Assembly (NCBI GenBank): GCA_020355945.1
Contig: CP070627.1
Coordinates: 7,855,003-7,890,564, forward strand
Direction of reading: 5' to 3'
Length of the DNA: 35,562 nucleotides
Source: Candidatus Aminicenantota bacterium
Lineage (GTDB): Bacteria > Acidobacteriota > Aminicenantia > UBA2199
The position numbers and the translations under genes are program-made. This document shows, piece after piece, positions 25,018 through 32,594 of this stretch. The notes under the pieces were generated by a model that made no database searches, had not been told where the DNA came from, and saw only the letters and a list, made by a program, of their open reading frames with translations. Positions within the stretch are counted from its first letter, which is position 1. Every line of letters begins with the position of its first letter.

Positions 25018-25371
25018 ATGTCAAGAAAATATATGAAATATTTTATGCCCCTCCTTTTCGGACTGCTTTCATTTCTTTTCTATATGGTTATATATCGGCC
25101 TCCGCTGGGATCGGAAGACTTTATTACTGCATTAATGGTCTTTTTTGCCGCCCTGGCCTGGAGTACCATGATGACGCTTACCAGGGCAGAAAAACAATGG
25201 GTTCTCTATTTGTATCTTTTAGTTTCAATTATTTCTCCTTTAATAATGGCGCTGTTTTTCAAAGGATTCAATTTACTGTGGCATACGGTGGCACTGGGGC
25301 TTATTGTAATAGCAGTGGTGGGGCTGCATTTTTTTATGTCCGGCTATTTCAAATATAAAAAAGAAGAGTAA
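25018..25371 (+). CDS. small membrane protein of unknown function
   Basis: A 117-residue hydrophobic protein with four predicted transmembrane helices (PLLFGLLSFLFYMVIY; FITALMVFFAALAWSTMMTL; WVLYLYLLVSIISPLIMALFF; LLWHTVALGLIVIAVVGLHFFM) and a short basic tail (KYKKEE). I recognise no family. The start at 25018 has no ribosome-binding site and sits at the expected transcription start of a consensus promoter, so it may be a leaderless message; the next ATG (25033) also lacks a ribosome-binding site. It ends 3 nt from the convergent cupin gene. Confidence 0.7.
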   Translation: MSRKYMKYFMPLLFGLLSFLFYMVIYRPPLGSEDFITALMVFFAALAWSTMMTLTRAEKQWVLYLYLLVSIISPLIMALFFKGFNLLWHTVALGLIVIAVVGLHFFMSGYFKYKKEE

Positions 25372-25374
25372 TCG

Positions 25375-25722
25375 TTATTTTTTTTCCGTACCCGGTATGA
25401 CACAGAGGAATTTAAATGTGATGCCCCCGTTATTTTCAAATTGATGTTCTTCCCCGGGCAAGACCAGGGCAAAGGAACCTTTCTCCAACGGGATGGATTT
25501 GTTTTTTGTATTGATTCGGGCACTGCCTTCCAGGACATAGACTTCGTGTTCCCATGGGTGGCTGTGAAAGGGGGTGTGACCACCGGGCTCCACCTCAAAA
25601 TGTCTCAAATAAAAATGGGGAGCACCCGAATCTTTACCGATTAACCACCGGATGGAAACTTTTTGAGCACCTTCCTCGATGACTTCCGATCTTTCCACTT
25701 CATCGTATTTTTTAACAATCAT
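25375..25722 (-). CDS. single-domain cupin protein
   Basis: A 115-residue small beta-barrel protein with the two cupin motifs: GHTPFHSHPWEHEVYVLEG (metal-binding His, His, Glu) and LPGEEHQFEN (second His motif). Such stand-alone cupins bind a divalent metal and serve as dioxygenases, isomerases or sugar-binding sensors; the function cannot be assigned. The ATG at 25722 is preceded by AAGGAG at good spacing. A longer frame starting at 25782 would read through the octamer repeat and is rejected. Confidence 0.88.
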   Translation of the reverse strand: MIVKKYDEVERSEVIEEGAQKVSIRWLIGKDSGAPHFYLRHFEVEPGGHTPFHSHPWEHEVYVLEGSARINTKNKSIPLEKGSFALVLPGEEHQFENNGGITFKFLCVIPGTEKK

Positions 25723-25745
25723 TATTTTTCTCCTTTTTATTTTTA

Positions 25746-25799
25746 ACCACGTAACCACGTAGCCACGTAACCACGTGACCACGTGACCACGTGACCACG
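25746..25799 (+). repeat. octamer tandem repeat ACCACGTR
   Basis: Nearly seven consecutive 8-bp units: ACCACGTA twice, GCCACGTA, ACCACGTG three times, then ACCACG. It lies 24 nt upstream of the cupin start. Confidence 0.9.
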
Positions 25800-25861
25800 G
25801 ATAAAAGATTGTATTTTAAATAAGTTTTCAGATTTTTTCAAGGCCACCGCGACAAAAAGAA

Positions 25862-25890
25862 TTGCATTTTTCTTGATTTTGTATTATAAT
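25862..25890 (+). promoter_or_regulatory. promoter of the CBS protein gene
   Basis: TTGCAT (25862-25867), 17-bp spacer, TATAAT (25885-25890), 38 nt upstream of the start codon. Confidence 0.65.
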
Positions 25891-25928
25891 TAAATTTTTA
25901 ACAAAACAATTTTTTGAGCAGGGAAAAA

Positions 25929-26396
25929 ATGAAAAGAAAAGTTAGTGACCTATTAAAAGAAAAGGGCAATGTGGTTTATTCAATTAGTGATAAAGCAATG
26001 CTGAAGGATGCAGTGAAGCGTTTTAATGAAAAGCGTGTCGGTGCATTGATCGTAGTAAATGATGAAGAAGAGATACAGGGCATTGTTACTGAGAGAGATA
26101 TTTTAAAGAAATTGGCGAAAACCGAAGGCGAAGTCAAAGACATGAATGTGAGGCTATTGATGACCCCCAGGGAAGAGCTGATTGTAGGAACACCCGATGA
26201 TGAGATCGAGTATATGATGAAAGTGATGACCACGAATCGAATCCGTCACATCCCCATTGTAGGCGGAGAAAACGAATTAAAGCTGCTGGGTGTTATTTCT
26301 ATCGGTGATATCGTTAAGACTCTCCTGAATGGCCTGGGAATGAACCATGAAAACAGGCTCCTGAAAGATTACCTGGATAGAGCATATTCCATTTAA
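25929..26396 (+). CDS. tandem CBS-domain protein
   Basis: A 155-residue cytosolic protein made of two CBS domains that pair into one adenosine-nucleotide-binding module. First domain: VYSISDKAMLKDAVKRFNEKRVGALIVVNDEEEIQGIVTERDIL (about 15-65); second: LIVGTPDDEIEYMMKVMTTNRIRHIPIVGGENELKLLGVISIGDIV. Both end in the typical G-[IV]-[IV]-[ST]-x-x-D motif, with TERD and SIGD as ribose/phosphate contacts. Stand-alone CBS pairs usually sense AMP, ATP or SAM and regulate a partner that is not evident here. I chose the ATG at 25929 (AGGGA 6 nt upstream) over a TTG at 25914. Confidence 0.9.
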   Translation: MKRKVSDLLKEKGNVVYSISDKAMLKDAVKRFNEKRVGALIVVNDEEEIQGIVTERDILKKLAKTEGEVKDMNVRLLMTPREELIVGTPDDEIEYMMKVMTTNRIRHIPIVGGENELKLLGVISIGDIVKTLLNGLGMNHENRLLKDYLDRAYSI

Positions 26397-26450
26397 AATC
26401 AATCATTTCGATCATCTGTCCCGGAAAGAAAAGAGAAAAAGGTGACAGGG

Positions 26451-26474
26451 ACGTTATTACGTTATTACGTTATT
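26451..26474 (+). repeat. octamer tandem repeat ACGTTATT
   Basis: Three exact consecutive ACGTTATT units between the CBS and archease genes. Confidence 0.75.
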
Positions 26475-26487
26475 ATTGTCCATTGTA

Positions 26488-26516
26488 TTGTAATCTTACG
26501 GGTAAAAGTGTAAAAT
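26488..26516 (+). promoter_or_regulatory. promoter of the archease-rtcB-larE cluster
   Basis: TTGTAA (26488-26493), 17-bp spacer, TAAAAT (26511-26516), 38 nt upstream of the archease start. Confidence 0.6.
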
Positions 26517-26554
26517 AAGGGGGAATTGCAGAAATTTGAAATCGTGGATTTAAA

Positions 26555-26971
26555 ATGAAAAAATATGAGACCTTTTCAACCACGGCCGATGTAGGCCTTC
26601 GCATCCGGGGCAGCGGATACCAGGACCTCTATCAAAGTGCAGTAAAAGGGCTGAAGGTACTTCTTTTTGAAGAGCCGCCCTCTGCCCCTTCCTGTCAACC
26701 CTGCAAATATCCCTTTGAATTCCACGGCGACAGCCCCGAAAATGTCCTGGTTAACTTGCTGTCGGAAATCGTGTTCCTCCTGCAGGACAAAAATAAAATC
26801 ACCATTGACATAAAAATCAAAAAAGTCAATGATACCTATTTAAAAGCAGATTTACTCACCATACCCGCCAATAGGCAAGCGGAAATGGAAATAAAATCAG
26901 TGACTTATCACAATTTAAAAATTAATCGAAAAAACCACATGTTATCAACAGAGGTTATCTTTGATATTTGA
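26555..26971 (+). CDS. archease, RtcB activator
   Basis: A 138-residue cytosolic protein. It opens with the archease pattern YETFSTTADVGLRIRG (acidic metal-binding Asp in TADVG), continues with ENVLVNLLSEIVFLLQDK and ends with EIKSVTYHNLKI...LSTEVIFDI, which matches the family's K-[AS]-[VI]-T-Y-H-x-[LM] signature. Archease speeds guanylylation and turnover of the RNA ligase RtcB and broadens its NTP use. The rtcB gene follows 71 nt downstream, the expected pairing. Confidence 0.9.
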   Translation: MKKYETFSTTADVGLRIRGSGYQDLYQSAVKGLKVLLFEEPPSAPSCQPCKYPFEFHGDSPENVLVNLLSEIVFLLQDKNKITIDIKIKKVNDTYLKADLLTIPANRQAEMEIKSVTYHNLKINRKNHMLSTEVIFDI

Positions 26972-26987
26972 CATCCAGGTGAGTATG

Positions 26988-27011
26988 GTGCGTAGGTGCG
27001 TAGGTGAGCGG
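26988..27011 (+). repeat. octamer tandem repeat GTGCGTAG
   Basis: GTGCGTAG twice exactly, then a diverged GTGAGCGG unit, between archease and rtcB. Confidence 0.5.
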
Positions 27012-27042
27012 GATAAAAAAATAAAATGAGTGAGGTAAGAAA

Positions 27043-28512
27043 ATGGAATTAAAAGATTTTACCAAAGTGTCACCTTACCGGTGGGTGGCGGAAAAAGATA
27101 AACATAAATCTTCAAAGACAAAGATGAATGTAGATGCAGAGATTTTTGCTACGGAAGCCATTCTAAAAAATGCTGTGGAAGATCAAGCGATTCAACAGGT
27201 CATCAATGTGTCATCGCTGCCCGGGATTTTATCCCATTCGTATGCCATGCCGGACATTCATTATGGGTATGGTTTCTGTATTGGAGGTGTGGCGGCTTTT
27301 CCCGCGGATTCCGGTATCGTGCTGCCCGGAGGTGTGGGTTACGATATCAATTGCGGCGTGCGGTTACTCTCCACCAATATCCCCCACCATGAACTGGAAG
27401 ACCTCAGGGAAAGCATCGGTTACGCAATGTTAAGCAAAATCCCCACCGGCTTGACCAAAAAAAGTAATTTGAAATTGAGCCAAAAGCAATTTACAAAGGT
27501 GTTGAAAGCGGGCGCAGAAGAAATCGCCCGCCATTATACCAAAACCCAGGTCAGCAGCACGGCCAATTTGAAATTTATCGAATCTTCAGGAAAATTGGCG
27601 TTTGATATGCCGGAGATCATCAGCCCACGCGCCATAGAAAGAGGACATACCCAGGTGGGCTCACTGGGCGGTGGCAATCATTTTATTGAAATCCAGTTGA
27701 TCGATGAAATCTACGATGAAAATGCCGCGGCAGTGTTTGGCCTGGAAAAAGGAAATATCTCTATTAGGATTCATACAGGTTCCAGGGGATTTGGCCATCA
27801 AGTGGCCAGCGACTATATCGAAAAGCTGAGAAAGAAAAACTTGCACAAAATCAACGTCCCGGATCCGCAGTTGATTTATGCGGAAATTCAATCAAAAGAA
27901 GGGCAGCAATATTTGCAAGCCCTGAATGCCGCGTCTAATTTTGCCTGGGCCAATCGGCACCTGTTGATGGATGATATTGTGAAAATTTTTGAGGAAATGT
28001 TTAAGCGTTCCGCTCAACAATTGGGGATTGGTTTGGTTTATGACCAGGCCCACAATATTGCCAAATTTGAAGATCATGTGATTGCAGGAGAAAATCAGCG
28101 AGTATTGATTCACCGAAAAGGAGCCACCCGGGCATTTCCTCCGGGGCATAAAGACATACCCGCAGAATACCAATCGGTGGGACAGCCAGTGCTAATTCCC
28201 GGCAGTATGGGAACCGCTTCCTATGTCCTGCGAGGAACAGCGGAAGCAATGGAACTCTCCCTGGGCTCTTCCGCCCACGGTGCCGGCAGACGACTCAGCA
28301 GACACAAAGCCATTAAATTCTCTTCCGGTATGAATGTAAGAGAAAAACTAAAAAAGCAAAACATACTGGTATTTTCATATTCCAATAAAGGGCTCAGGGA
28401 GGAAATCCCCGAAGCTTACAAAGAAATCGATGAGGTCATCGACGTCACCCATGGAGCAGGTATTTCCAAAAAAGTCGCCCGCATGATACCGCTGGTGGTG
28501 GTTAAAGGTTAA
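27043..28512 (+). CDS. rtcB: RNA-splicing ligase RtcB
   Basis: A 489-residue GTP- and manganese-dependent ligase that joins 2',3'-cyclic-phosphate (or 3'-phosphate) RNA ends to 5'-OH ends, used in tRNA splicing and RNA repair. Metal-site and catalytic motifs are intact: GVGYDINCGVRLL (Asp, Cys), GSLGGGNHFIEIQ (His), HTGSRGFGHQ (His), YDQAHNIAKFE (His), PGSMGTASYVL and SSAHGAGR, the last containing the histidine that is guanylylated. Length matches the family. GAGG precedes the ATG. Together with archease upstream this makes a complete repair pair; no RNA cyclase or RtcR regulator is visible. Confidence 0.97.
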   Translation: MELKDFTKVSPYRWVAEKDKHKSSKTKMNVDAEIFATEAILKNAVEDQAIQQVINVSSLPGILSHSYAMPDIHYGYGFCIGGVAAFPADSGIVLPGGVGYDINCGVRLLSTNIPHHELEDLRESIGYAMLSKIPTGLTKKSNLKLSQKQFTKVLKAGAEEIARHYTKTQVSSTANLKFIESSGKLAFDMPEIISPRAIERGHTQVGSLGGGNHFIEIQLIDEIYDENAAAVFGLEKGNISIRIHTGSRGFGHQVASDYIEKLRKKNLHKINVPDPQLIYAEIQSKEGQQYLQALNAASNFAWANRHLLMDDIVKIFEEMFKRSAQQLGIGLVYDQAHNIAKFEDHVIAGENQRVLIHRKGATRAFPPGHKDIPAEYQSVGQPVLIPGSMGTASYVLRGTAEAMELSLGSSAHGAGRRLSRHKAIKFSSGMNVREKLKKQNILVFSYSNKGLREEIPEAYKEIDEVIDVTHGAGISKKVARMIPLVVVKG

Positions 28513-28517
28513 TAAGA

Positions 28518-29327
28518 ATGGATACCCCAAATAAAGAACTTGAAAAAAAAACAGGTGACGTCAAAAGGCAGTTAAGGTTACTCAAAAGAGTCCTGGTGGC
28601 GTTTTCCGGTGGAAAAGATTCTTTTTTTCTATTAAAAACCGCCGTGGAAACGCTGGGGAAAGAAAATGTCTTTGCCTGTTATGTCAGTACCGGTTTCTCC
28701 AGCAAAAACGATCAAAAACGGGTGGATTATTTTACCCGGCAGTTGGATTTCCACCTGGAAAAAATCGAAATCGATCTATTCCAGGAGAAAGCCATTATGT
28801 CCAACCCCAGGGACCGATGCTATTTCTGCAAAAAAAAGATATTTACCACTCTAAAAGAAAGGGCCCTGGAATTAGGCGTTGAAACGGTCCTGGACGGTAC
28901 CACTTACTCGGACTTAAACGAATACCGGCCCGGGTTAAAAGCCCTTGAAGAGTTAAACATCCTGTCACCGCTGCGGGATGCCCGGATCACTTCTCCCGGA
29001 ATTGCGGTGTATTTAAAAGAGAATATAGGAATTGATGATTATTTTCTCACCTCTTCCACCTGCCTGGCCACCCGGTTCCCCTACTACCTGGACCTGGATG
29101 AAACCCTGCTAAAAACCTTTGATGACCTGGAAAGATACGTGGTGGACCTGGGCATTTACCCGGTAAAAATACGGTTTATCCCGGAAGGTATCCGGATTGA
29201 AACGCCGCTGCGACATTTCCGGGAAATCTTTGCCAACCGGGATAAAATAATTGACTTTTGCAAAAAAAAGGGGCTTAAATTTGTGACCCTGGACCTGGAA
29301 GGTATAAAATCAGGAGTTTGGGATTGA
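28518..29327 (+). CDS. larE: LarE-like ATP-dependent sulfur transferase (PP-loop)
   Basis: A 269-residue N-type ATP pyrophosphatase. The PP-loop SGGKDS is at 30-35; CYFCKKKIFTTLKERALELG (Cys101, Cys104), DGTTYSDLNEYRPGLKALEE and TCLATRFPYY (Cys182) follow in LarE order. LarE supplies sulfur for the nickel-pincer nucleotide of lactate racemase; the family's classic form sacrifices a cysteine, while forms with three cysteines in these places are reported to hold a [4Fe-4S] cluster. This protein has all three cysteines. LarB, LarC and LarA are not in the window, so another substrate is possible. It begins 5 nt after rtcB, hence co-transcribed. Confidence 0.85.
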   Translation: MDTPNKELEKKTGDVKRQLRLLKRVLVAFSGGKDSFFLLKTAVETLGKENVFACYVSTGFSSKNDQKRVDYFTRQLDFHLEKIEIDLFQEKAIMSNPRDRCYFCKKKIFTTLKERALELGVETVLDGTTYSDLNEYRPGLKALEELNILSPLRDARITSPGIAVYLKENIGIDDYFLTSSTCLATRFPYYLDLDETLLKTFDDLERYVVDLGIYPVKIRFIPEGIRIETPLRHFREIFANRDKIIDFCKKKGLKFVTLDLEGIKSGVWD

Positions 29328-29352
29328 CAAAACCAGTTTTTTTGTGTATGAT
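29324..29352 (+). promoter_or_regulatory. promoter of rpsT
   Basis: TTGACA (29324-29329, overlapping the larE stop), 17-bp spacer, TATGAT (29347-29352). The start codon is 27 nt further on. Confidence 0.75.
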
Positions 29353-29379
29353 AAGCTTTCTGTTTGGAGGAAAAAGCCA

Positions 29380-29652
29380 ATGGCAAGTCATAAGTCAGCA
29401 TTAAAAAAGTATTTTCGTGATGAAAAACGCAGGATGATTAATAAGATGAATCGCTCTAAGATGAAAAATCGGATAAAATTATTTATAAAAAAGCTTGATG
29501 CCGGTCAGTTAGAGGAAGCTAAAGCATTATTCCCCCGGATGATTTCCCGGATTGACAAAACCATAAGAAAAGGAACCATCCATAGAGGTACCGGGGCACG
29601 ATTGAAATCCCGGGTAATGCTTCGTGCCAGGAAAGCAGGCCTGGAAGTGTAA
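29380..29652 (+). CDS. rpsT: 30S ribosomal protein S20
   Basis: A 90-residue, very basic, helical protein that binds 16S rRNA in the small subunit. The start MASHKSALKKYFRDEKRRMINK, the middle (NRSKMKNRIKLFIKKLDAG) and the end KGTIHRGTGARLKSRVMLRARKA match S20. The ATG at 29380 has a perfect GGAGG 9 nt upstream; an upstream in-frame ATG at 29344 is inside the promoter and is rejected. It has its own consensus promoter, as usual for a gene expressed at high level. Confidence 0.95.
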   Translation: MASHKSALKKYFRDEKRRMINKMNRSKMKNRIKLFIKKLDAGQLEEAKALFPRMISRIDKTIRKGTIHRGTGARLKSRVMLRARKAGLEV

Positions 29653-29690
29653 CCACTTTTTTTACCTATAAGTGGATTTCCTATGAGTTG

Positions 29691-30467
29691 ATGGACCTTC
29701 CCAGGGGATATATTTCTTACAGTCAAATACGGTTATATCAAACCTGTCCCCAAAAATACTATTATACTTATGTCAAAAAAATCCCGGTACCGGTTAATGA
29801 AAAAGTATTCCTGGGAGTGGTTTTTCATTCGGTCATTGAAGATTATTTTAGAGAGAAGATAAAGGGTATAGAGCTCCCAATAGAACCCCTTTTGGAGCAA
29901 TTTGCGGAAAAATTTGCCGGCCTGCAAAAAGAACAAAAAATTGCTTGGGACGAGCCCCAGGACCAGACCCTGAAACGGGGAATGGGGTTTGTCAAATACT
30001 TTTTGCGACAGGTGGCGCCTACGATCAAACCTCTCATGGTGGAAAAAGAGTTGATTGCAGATTTACCCGAAATCAATGTGTGCCTCAAGGGTGTGATCGA
30101 CCTGGTGGAAACCGATTTTAGCATTACGGATTTCAAAACCACCACTGCCAGATGGACAAAATCAAAAATTAAAGGCTCTTATTTGCAAGTGGTTATCTAC
30201 CGGTACTTATTTGAAAAATTTTTTGGTGATGTGATCTCTTTGCTGAAATTTAAAATCATTTACTCCAAAAATCCCACCAACATCAAACACCAGGAAATAA
30301 ACATAAAACCAAAAGACGTGGATTATGATTACAGCAAAATGTTCGACGTGATCAAATACGTGGTGGATAACATTCGCCAGGAGGTTTTCTATAAAAACGA
30401 AAACTTTATTTGCGGTTTTTGCGAATTCAAAGAGGTCTGCAGTAAAAATAGCGAACCAGGGAGGTAA
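29691..30467 (+). CDS. PD-(D/E)XK nuclease with Fe-S cysteines, Cas4/AddB-like
   Basis: A 258-residue RecB-family nuclease. SYSQIRLYQTCPQKYYYTYV near the N-terminus carries the first cluster cysteine (Cys19) and the family's S-x-x-x-x-x-x-x-C-P-x-x-[FY] motif. Then come GVVFHSVIEDYF (His), LKGVIDLVETDFSITDFKTTT (Asp and the DFK motif) and a QxxxY-like motif (YLQVVIYRYLF). The C-terminus has CGFCEFKEVC, the remaining three cysteines of a [4Fe-4S] site. Such enzymes act as DNA exonucleases in repair or CRISPR adaptation. No cas genes or helicase are adjacent. The start is ATG 29691 (a TTG sits just before it), with no clear ribosome-binding site, 38 nt after rpsT. Confidence 0.88.
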   Translation: MDLPRGYISYSQIRLYQTCPQKYYYTYVKKIPVPVNEKVFLGVVFHSVIEDYFREKIKGIELPIEPLLEQFAEKFAGLQKEQKIAWDEPQDQTLKRGMGFVKYFLRQVAPTIKPLMVEKELIADLPEINVCLKGVIDLVETDFSITDFKTTTARWTKSKIKGSYLQVVIYRYLFEKFFGDVISLLKFKIIYSKNPTNIKHQEINIKPKDVDYDYSKMFDVIKYVVDNIRQEVFYKNENFICGFCEFKEVCSKNSEPGR

Positions 30468-30832
30468 TTCAAGTGTACTAGTACTAGTAGGTATTTCTAC
30501 CTATATAAAAATGAGTAGTTCAGGTTATTGACTTTTTTTTATTAATATTTAAAAATAACACTATACAAGTGATGTAAGTGCTTTATGGTTTCAGGTTAGG
30601 GTTGCCAATAAAGCGATTTTAAGGAGCAACGTTAAACGCAAAACTTAGAAAGATGGAGGGGGGGGAGGATGGAAAAGGTGGGTGACAAATACTACCTGAC
30701 CCCCGCTGGGTTCCTGGAAACTTAGGGTTATCAGCGATAAACGTTATTAAAGTTTTAAGGTTTCCCGATGGCGATAGTGAAACTGGTTATTTGTTTATCT
30801 CCTGCCGGGTGGGTCTGCTCCTTTTACTGCTT
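30468..30832. other. intergenic stretch, possibly with gene remnants
   Basis: This 365-nt gap has a perfect TAGGTA-TTTC-TACCTA hairpin (30488-30503), an AT-rich tract, a purine run (30651-30680) and, from the ATG at 30669, a short peptide frame that hits a stop and seems to resume one frame over. I see no intact gene or RNA. Confidence 0.55.
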
Positions 30833-30846
30833 TTATATTGCCAGTT
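30828..30846 (+). repeat. 19-bp direct repeat, left copy
   Basis: TGCTTTTATATTGCCAGTT is identical to 32595-32613. On the minus strand it spans the final codons (Leu-Ala-Ile-stop) of the ATPase gene. Confidence 0.85.
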
Positions 30847-32425
30847 TTTCCATTCTCAGTTTCTTTCGAAAATCATTGATGCGGGCGATGTCCCATACCT
30901 GGATATTTCGCTCCGAAGCCGCGGACAAAGCATCAGGATAAATCGTATCCAACACAAAAAGAATTCCCACCGCCTCCTCCCTCACCTGTTCCAGCTTGTT
31001 GGCAAAGTTCATTACTTCCGCTAAGGTGACACTCCCGGATTTTAGTTCCCCCAGCACCAATTGATTGCCTTTATAGGTGATAAGATCGAATTCTTTGTCT
31101 TCCAACATGCCGCCGCGGGTGTTAATATACTGGTCTGACAGGTAAAACATTTCACGAATTTGGGCTTCCCTGGCTTTGCCCAACCGGGAACGTACGCTGC
31201 TCAACAACTCCTGGACAGCGCCCTGGAAAGCAGAAAGCTTTTCTTGCACCGGCAGCGCAGATGATTCTTGCACCCTCAAACAAGCCCTGAGCCAGAATTC
31301 CAGGAATGGATCGGTGAGTTGGTATCCATCACGGGTTTTCCGGATTAATTCTGCCATTTGCAGGAAATCCAGGTATACCGGCAGCGAAGTAGTACGCATT
31401 ACTACAGCGGAAGCAATCCGGCTTACGGTATGATTCCCCAGGGCAATGGCTTTTAATATAGATAGGTATTTTCCCATGTTCCTTTTCTTGAAGGTTTTTT
31501 CCAGGGTATCCTTGAAGTGAATGTAGAGTATGCCATCAGTATGGAAACTTACTTTTTCAATAGCCTGGATAATGACATCGTTGGGAACACGTTGATATGA
31601 TCGTTCTTTACATGCTGTGATGGCTTTCTCCAGTATCCCGTTGATAAAAAAGGGGAAACCTCCTGTCAGTGTCACCAGGAATGACAGCCCGATTTCACCG
31701 ATAACCAGGTGGTGTTTTTTTAGCATTTGCAGGATATACAACCTGGCCTGGTCAAAATCAAACGCCCCTACCCGGTGGATAGAAAAATGGCCAAACAGGG
31801 GAGCAGCACCGGATTCAAGAATATCCTTCATCATCCCCACTTCGGAACCGGCTGCCAGGTAATTCACCCTGCTCTCCGTCATGATTTGCCTCCGCAGTAC
31901 ATCCGGCACAGGCAGGGAAAGGGTGGTAATATTTTGAAACTCGTCTATCAATATCATGAATCTTGTATCTTCATCGGCAGCTAAAGCAGCAGGTAGTTTG
32001 AGTGCCATTTCCAGCGTTCCCATGTCCGGCGGTTTGAGAAGCGCATCACGCAGTTTAAGCAGATGTTTTGCCAATTGGGGTTTCATTTCAATGGTTTGGG
32101 TAATTTGTTCGGCCAGGGTTTCAAAACTTTCCTCGAAAATCCCCGGGATGTCTCCACCTCTTTGCTTACGGATAAAATGGAACAGGCAGAGGTTGACATA
32201 ACGCACTAAAAAGGAAGTATCCGTATCTTCAAACAAAACGTAAATATAGGGGCAGAGAATTCCTTCCTCTTCTAATTTGGGTCTGATTTCCCACATCAAG
32301 GATGTTTTGCCTGATTTTCTCGGACCGATGAGGGCGAAATTTTTTTGTGTTTTTGTTAGAGTATCAATCAATGTTTCCCGGTCAAAAAGGTCTTCCCCGG
32401 TAACGGGCCGTTGGAGTATTTCCAC
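30833..32425 (-). CDS. archaeal-type (MNS/STAND) ATPase with C-terminal PD-(D/E)XK nuclease-like domain
   Basis: A 530-residue protein. The N-terminal P-loop ATPase has ALIGPRKSGKTS (34-42) and Walker B FMILIDEF (Asp161, Glu162), followed by a sensor region and a winged-helix part (about 300-380). The C-terminal domain has Asp447 and Glu460-x-Lys462 in EFDLITYKG...LGELKSG, matching DUF234-like nuclease domains attached to this ATPase family. Such ATPases are abundant in archaea and some bacteria, often mobile, with unproven roles. The start is GTG at 32425 with an excellent GGAGGTGAT site. A near-consensus promoter overlapped by three palindromes shows tight control. Its last codons lie in a 19-bp repeat shared with the end of the next gene. 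Confidence 0.85.
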   Translation of the reverse strand: MEILQRPVTGEDLFDRETLIDTLTKTQKNFALIGPRKSGKTSLMWEIRPKLEEEGILCPYIYVLFEDTDTSFLVRYVNLCLFHFIRKQRGGDIPGIFEESFETLAEQITQTIEMKPQLAKHLLKLRDALLKPPDMGTLEMALKLPAALAADEDTRFMILIDEFQNITTLSLPVPDVLRRQIMTESRVNYLAAGSEVGMMKDILESGAAPLFGHFSIHRVGAFDFDQARLYILQMLKKHHLVIGEIGLSFLVTLTGGFPFFINGILEKAITACKERSYQRVPNDVIIQAIEKVSFHTDGILYIHFKDTLEKTFKKRNMGKYLSILKAIALGNHTVSRIASAVVMRTTSLPVYLDFLQMAELIRKTRDGYQLTDPFLEFWLRACLRVQESSALPVQEKLSAFQGAVQELLSSVRSRLGKAREAQIREMFYLSDQYINTRGGMLEDKEFDLITYKGNQLVLGELKSGSVTLAEVMNFANKLEQVREEAVGILFVLDTIYPDALSAASERNIQVWDIARINDFRKKLRMEKLAI

Positions 32426-32457
32426 GGTTTATCACCTCCTTTTAATTGATTATTCAT

Positions 32458-32505
32458 TAACGAATATATTCGTTAGCAAATATATTCGCTGACGAATAAG
32501 ATATT
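32458..32505 (-). promoter_or_regulatory. triple operator before the ATPase gene
   Basis: A perfect 18-bp palindrome TAACGAATATATTCGTTA (32458-32475), an imperfect copy AGCAAATATATTCGCT (32475-32490) and a third half-conserved site ACGAATAAGATATT (32492-32505) have centres 16 bp apart. The third overlaps the -10 box and the others cover the expected transcription start. Confidence 0.7.
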
Positions 32506-32529
32506 AAATTATTTTTTGTGAAAAGTCAA
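32501..32529 (-). promoter_or_regulatory. promoter of the ATPase gene
   Basis: Minus strand TTGACT (32524-32529), 17-bp spacer, TAATAT (32501-32506), with operators immediately downstream. Confidence 0.72.
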
Positions 32530-32594
32530 GGGGGGGTACTTGCCTTTTACTGTCTTTTACTTCATTCCTAACGTTTTTTCTTGCCACTTTTCCT

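Noticed and set aside
25723..25782. N-terminal extension of the cupin
   Set aside because: Would be encoded by the octamer repeat and its flank; the ATG at 25722 has a proper ribosome-binding site.
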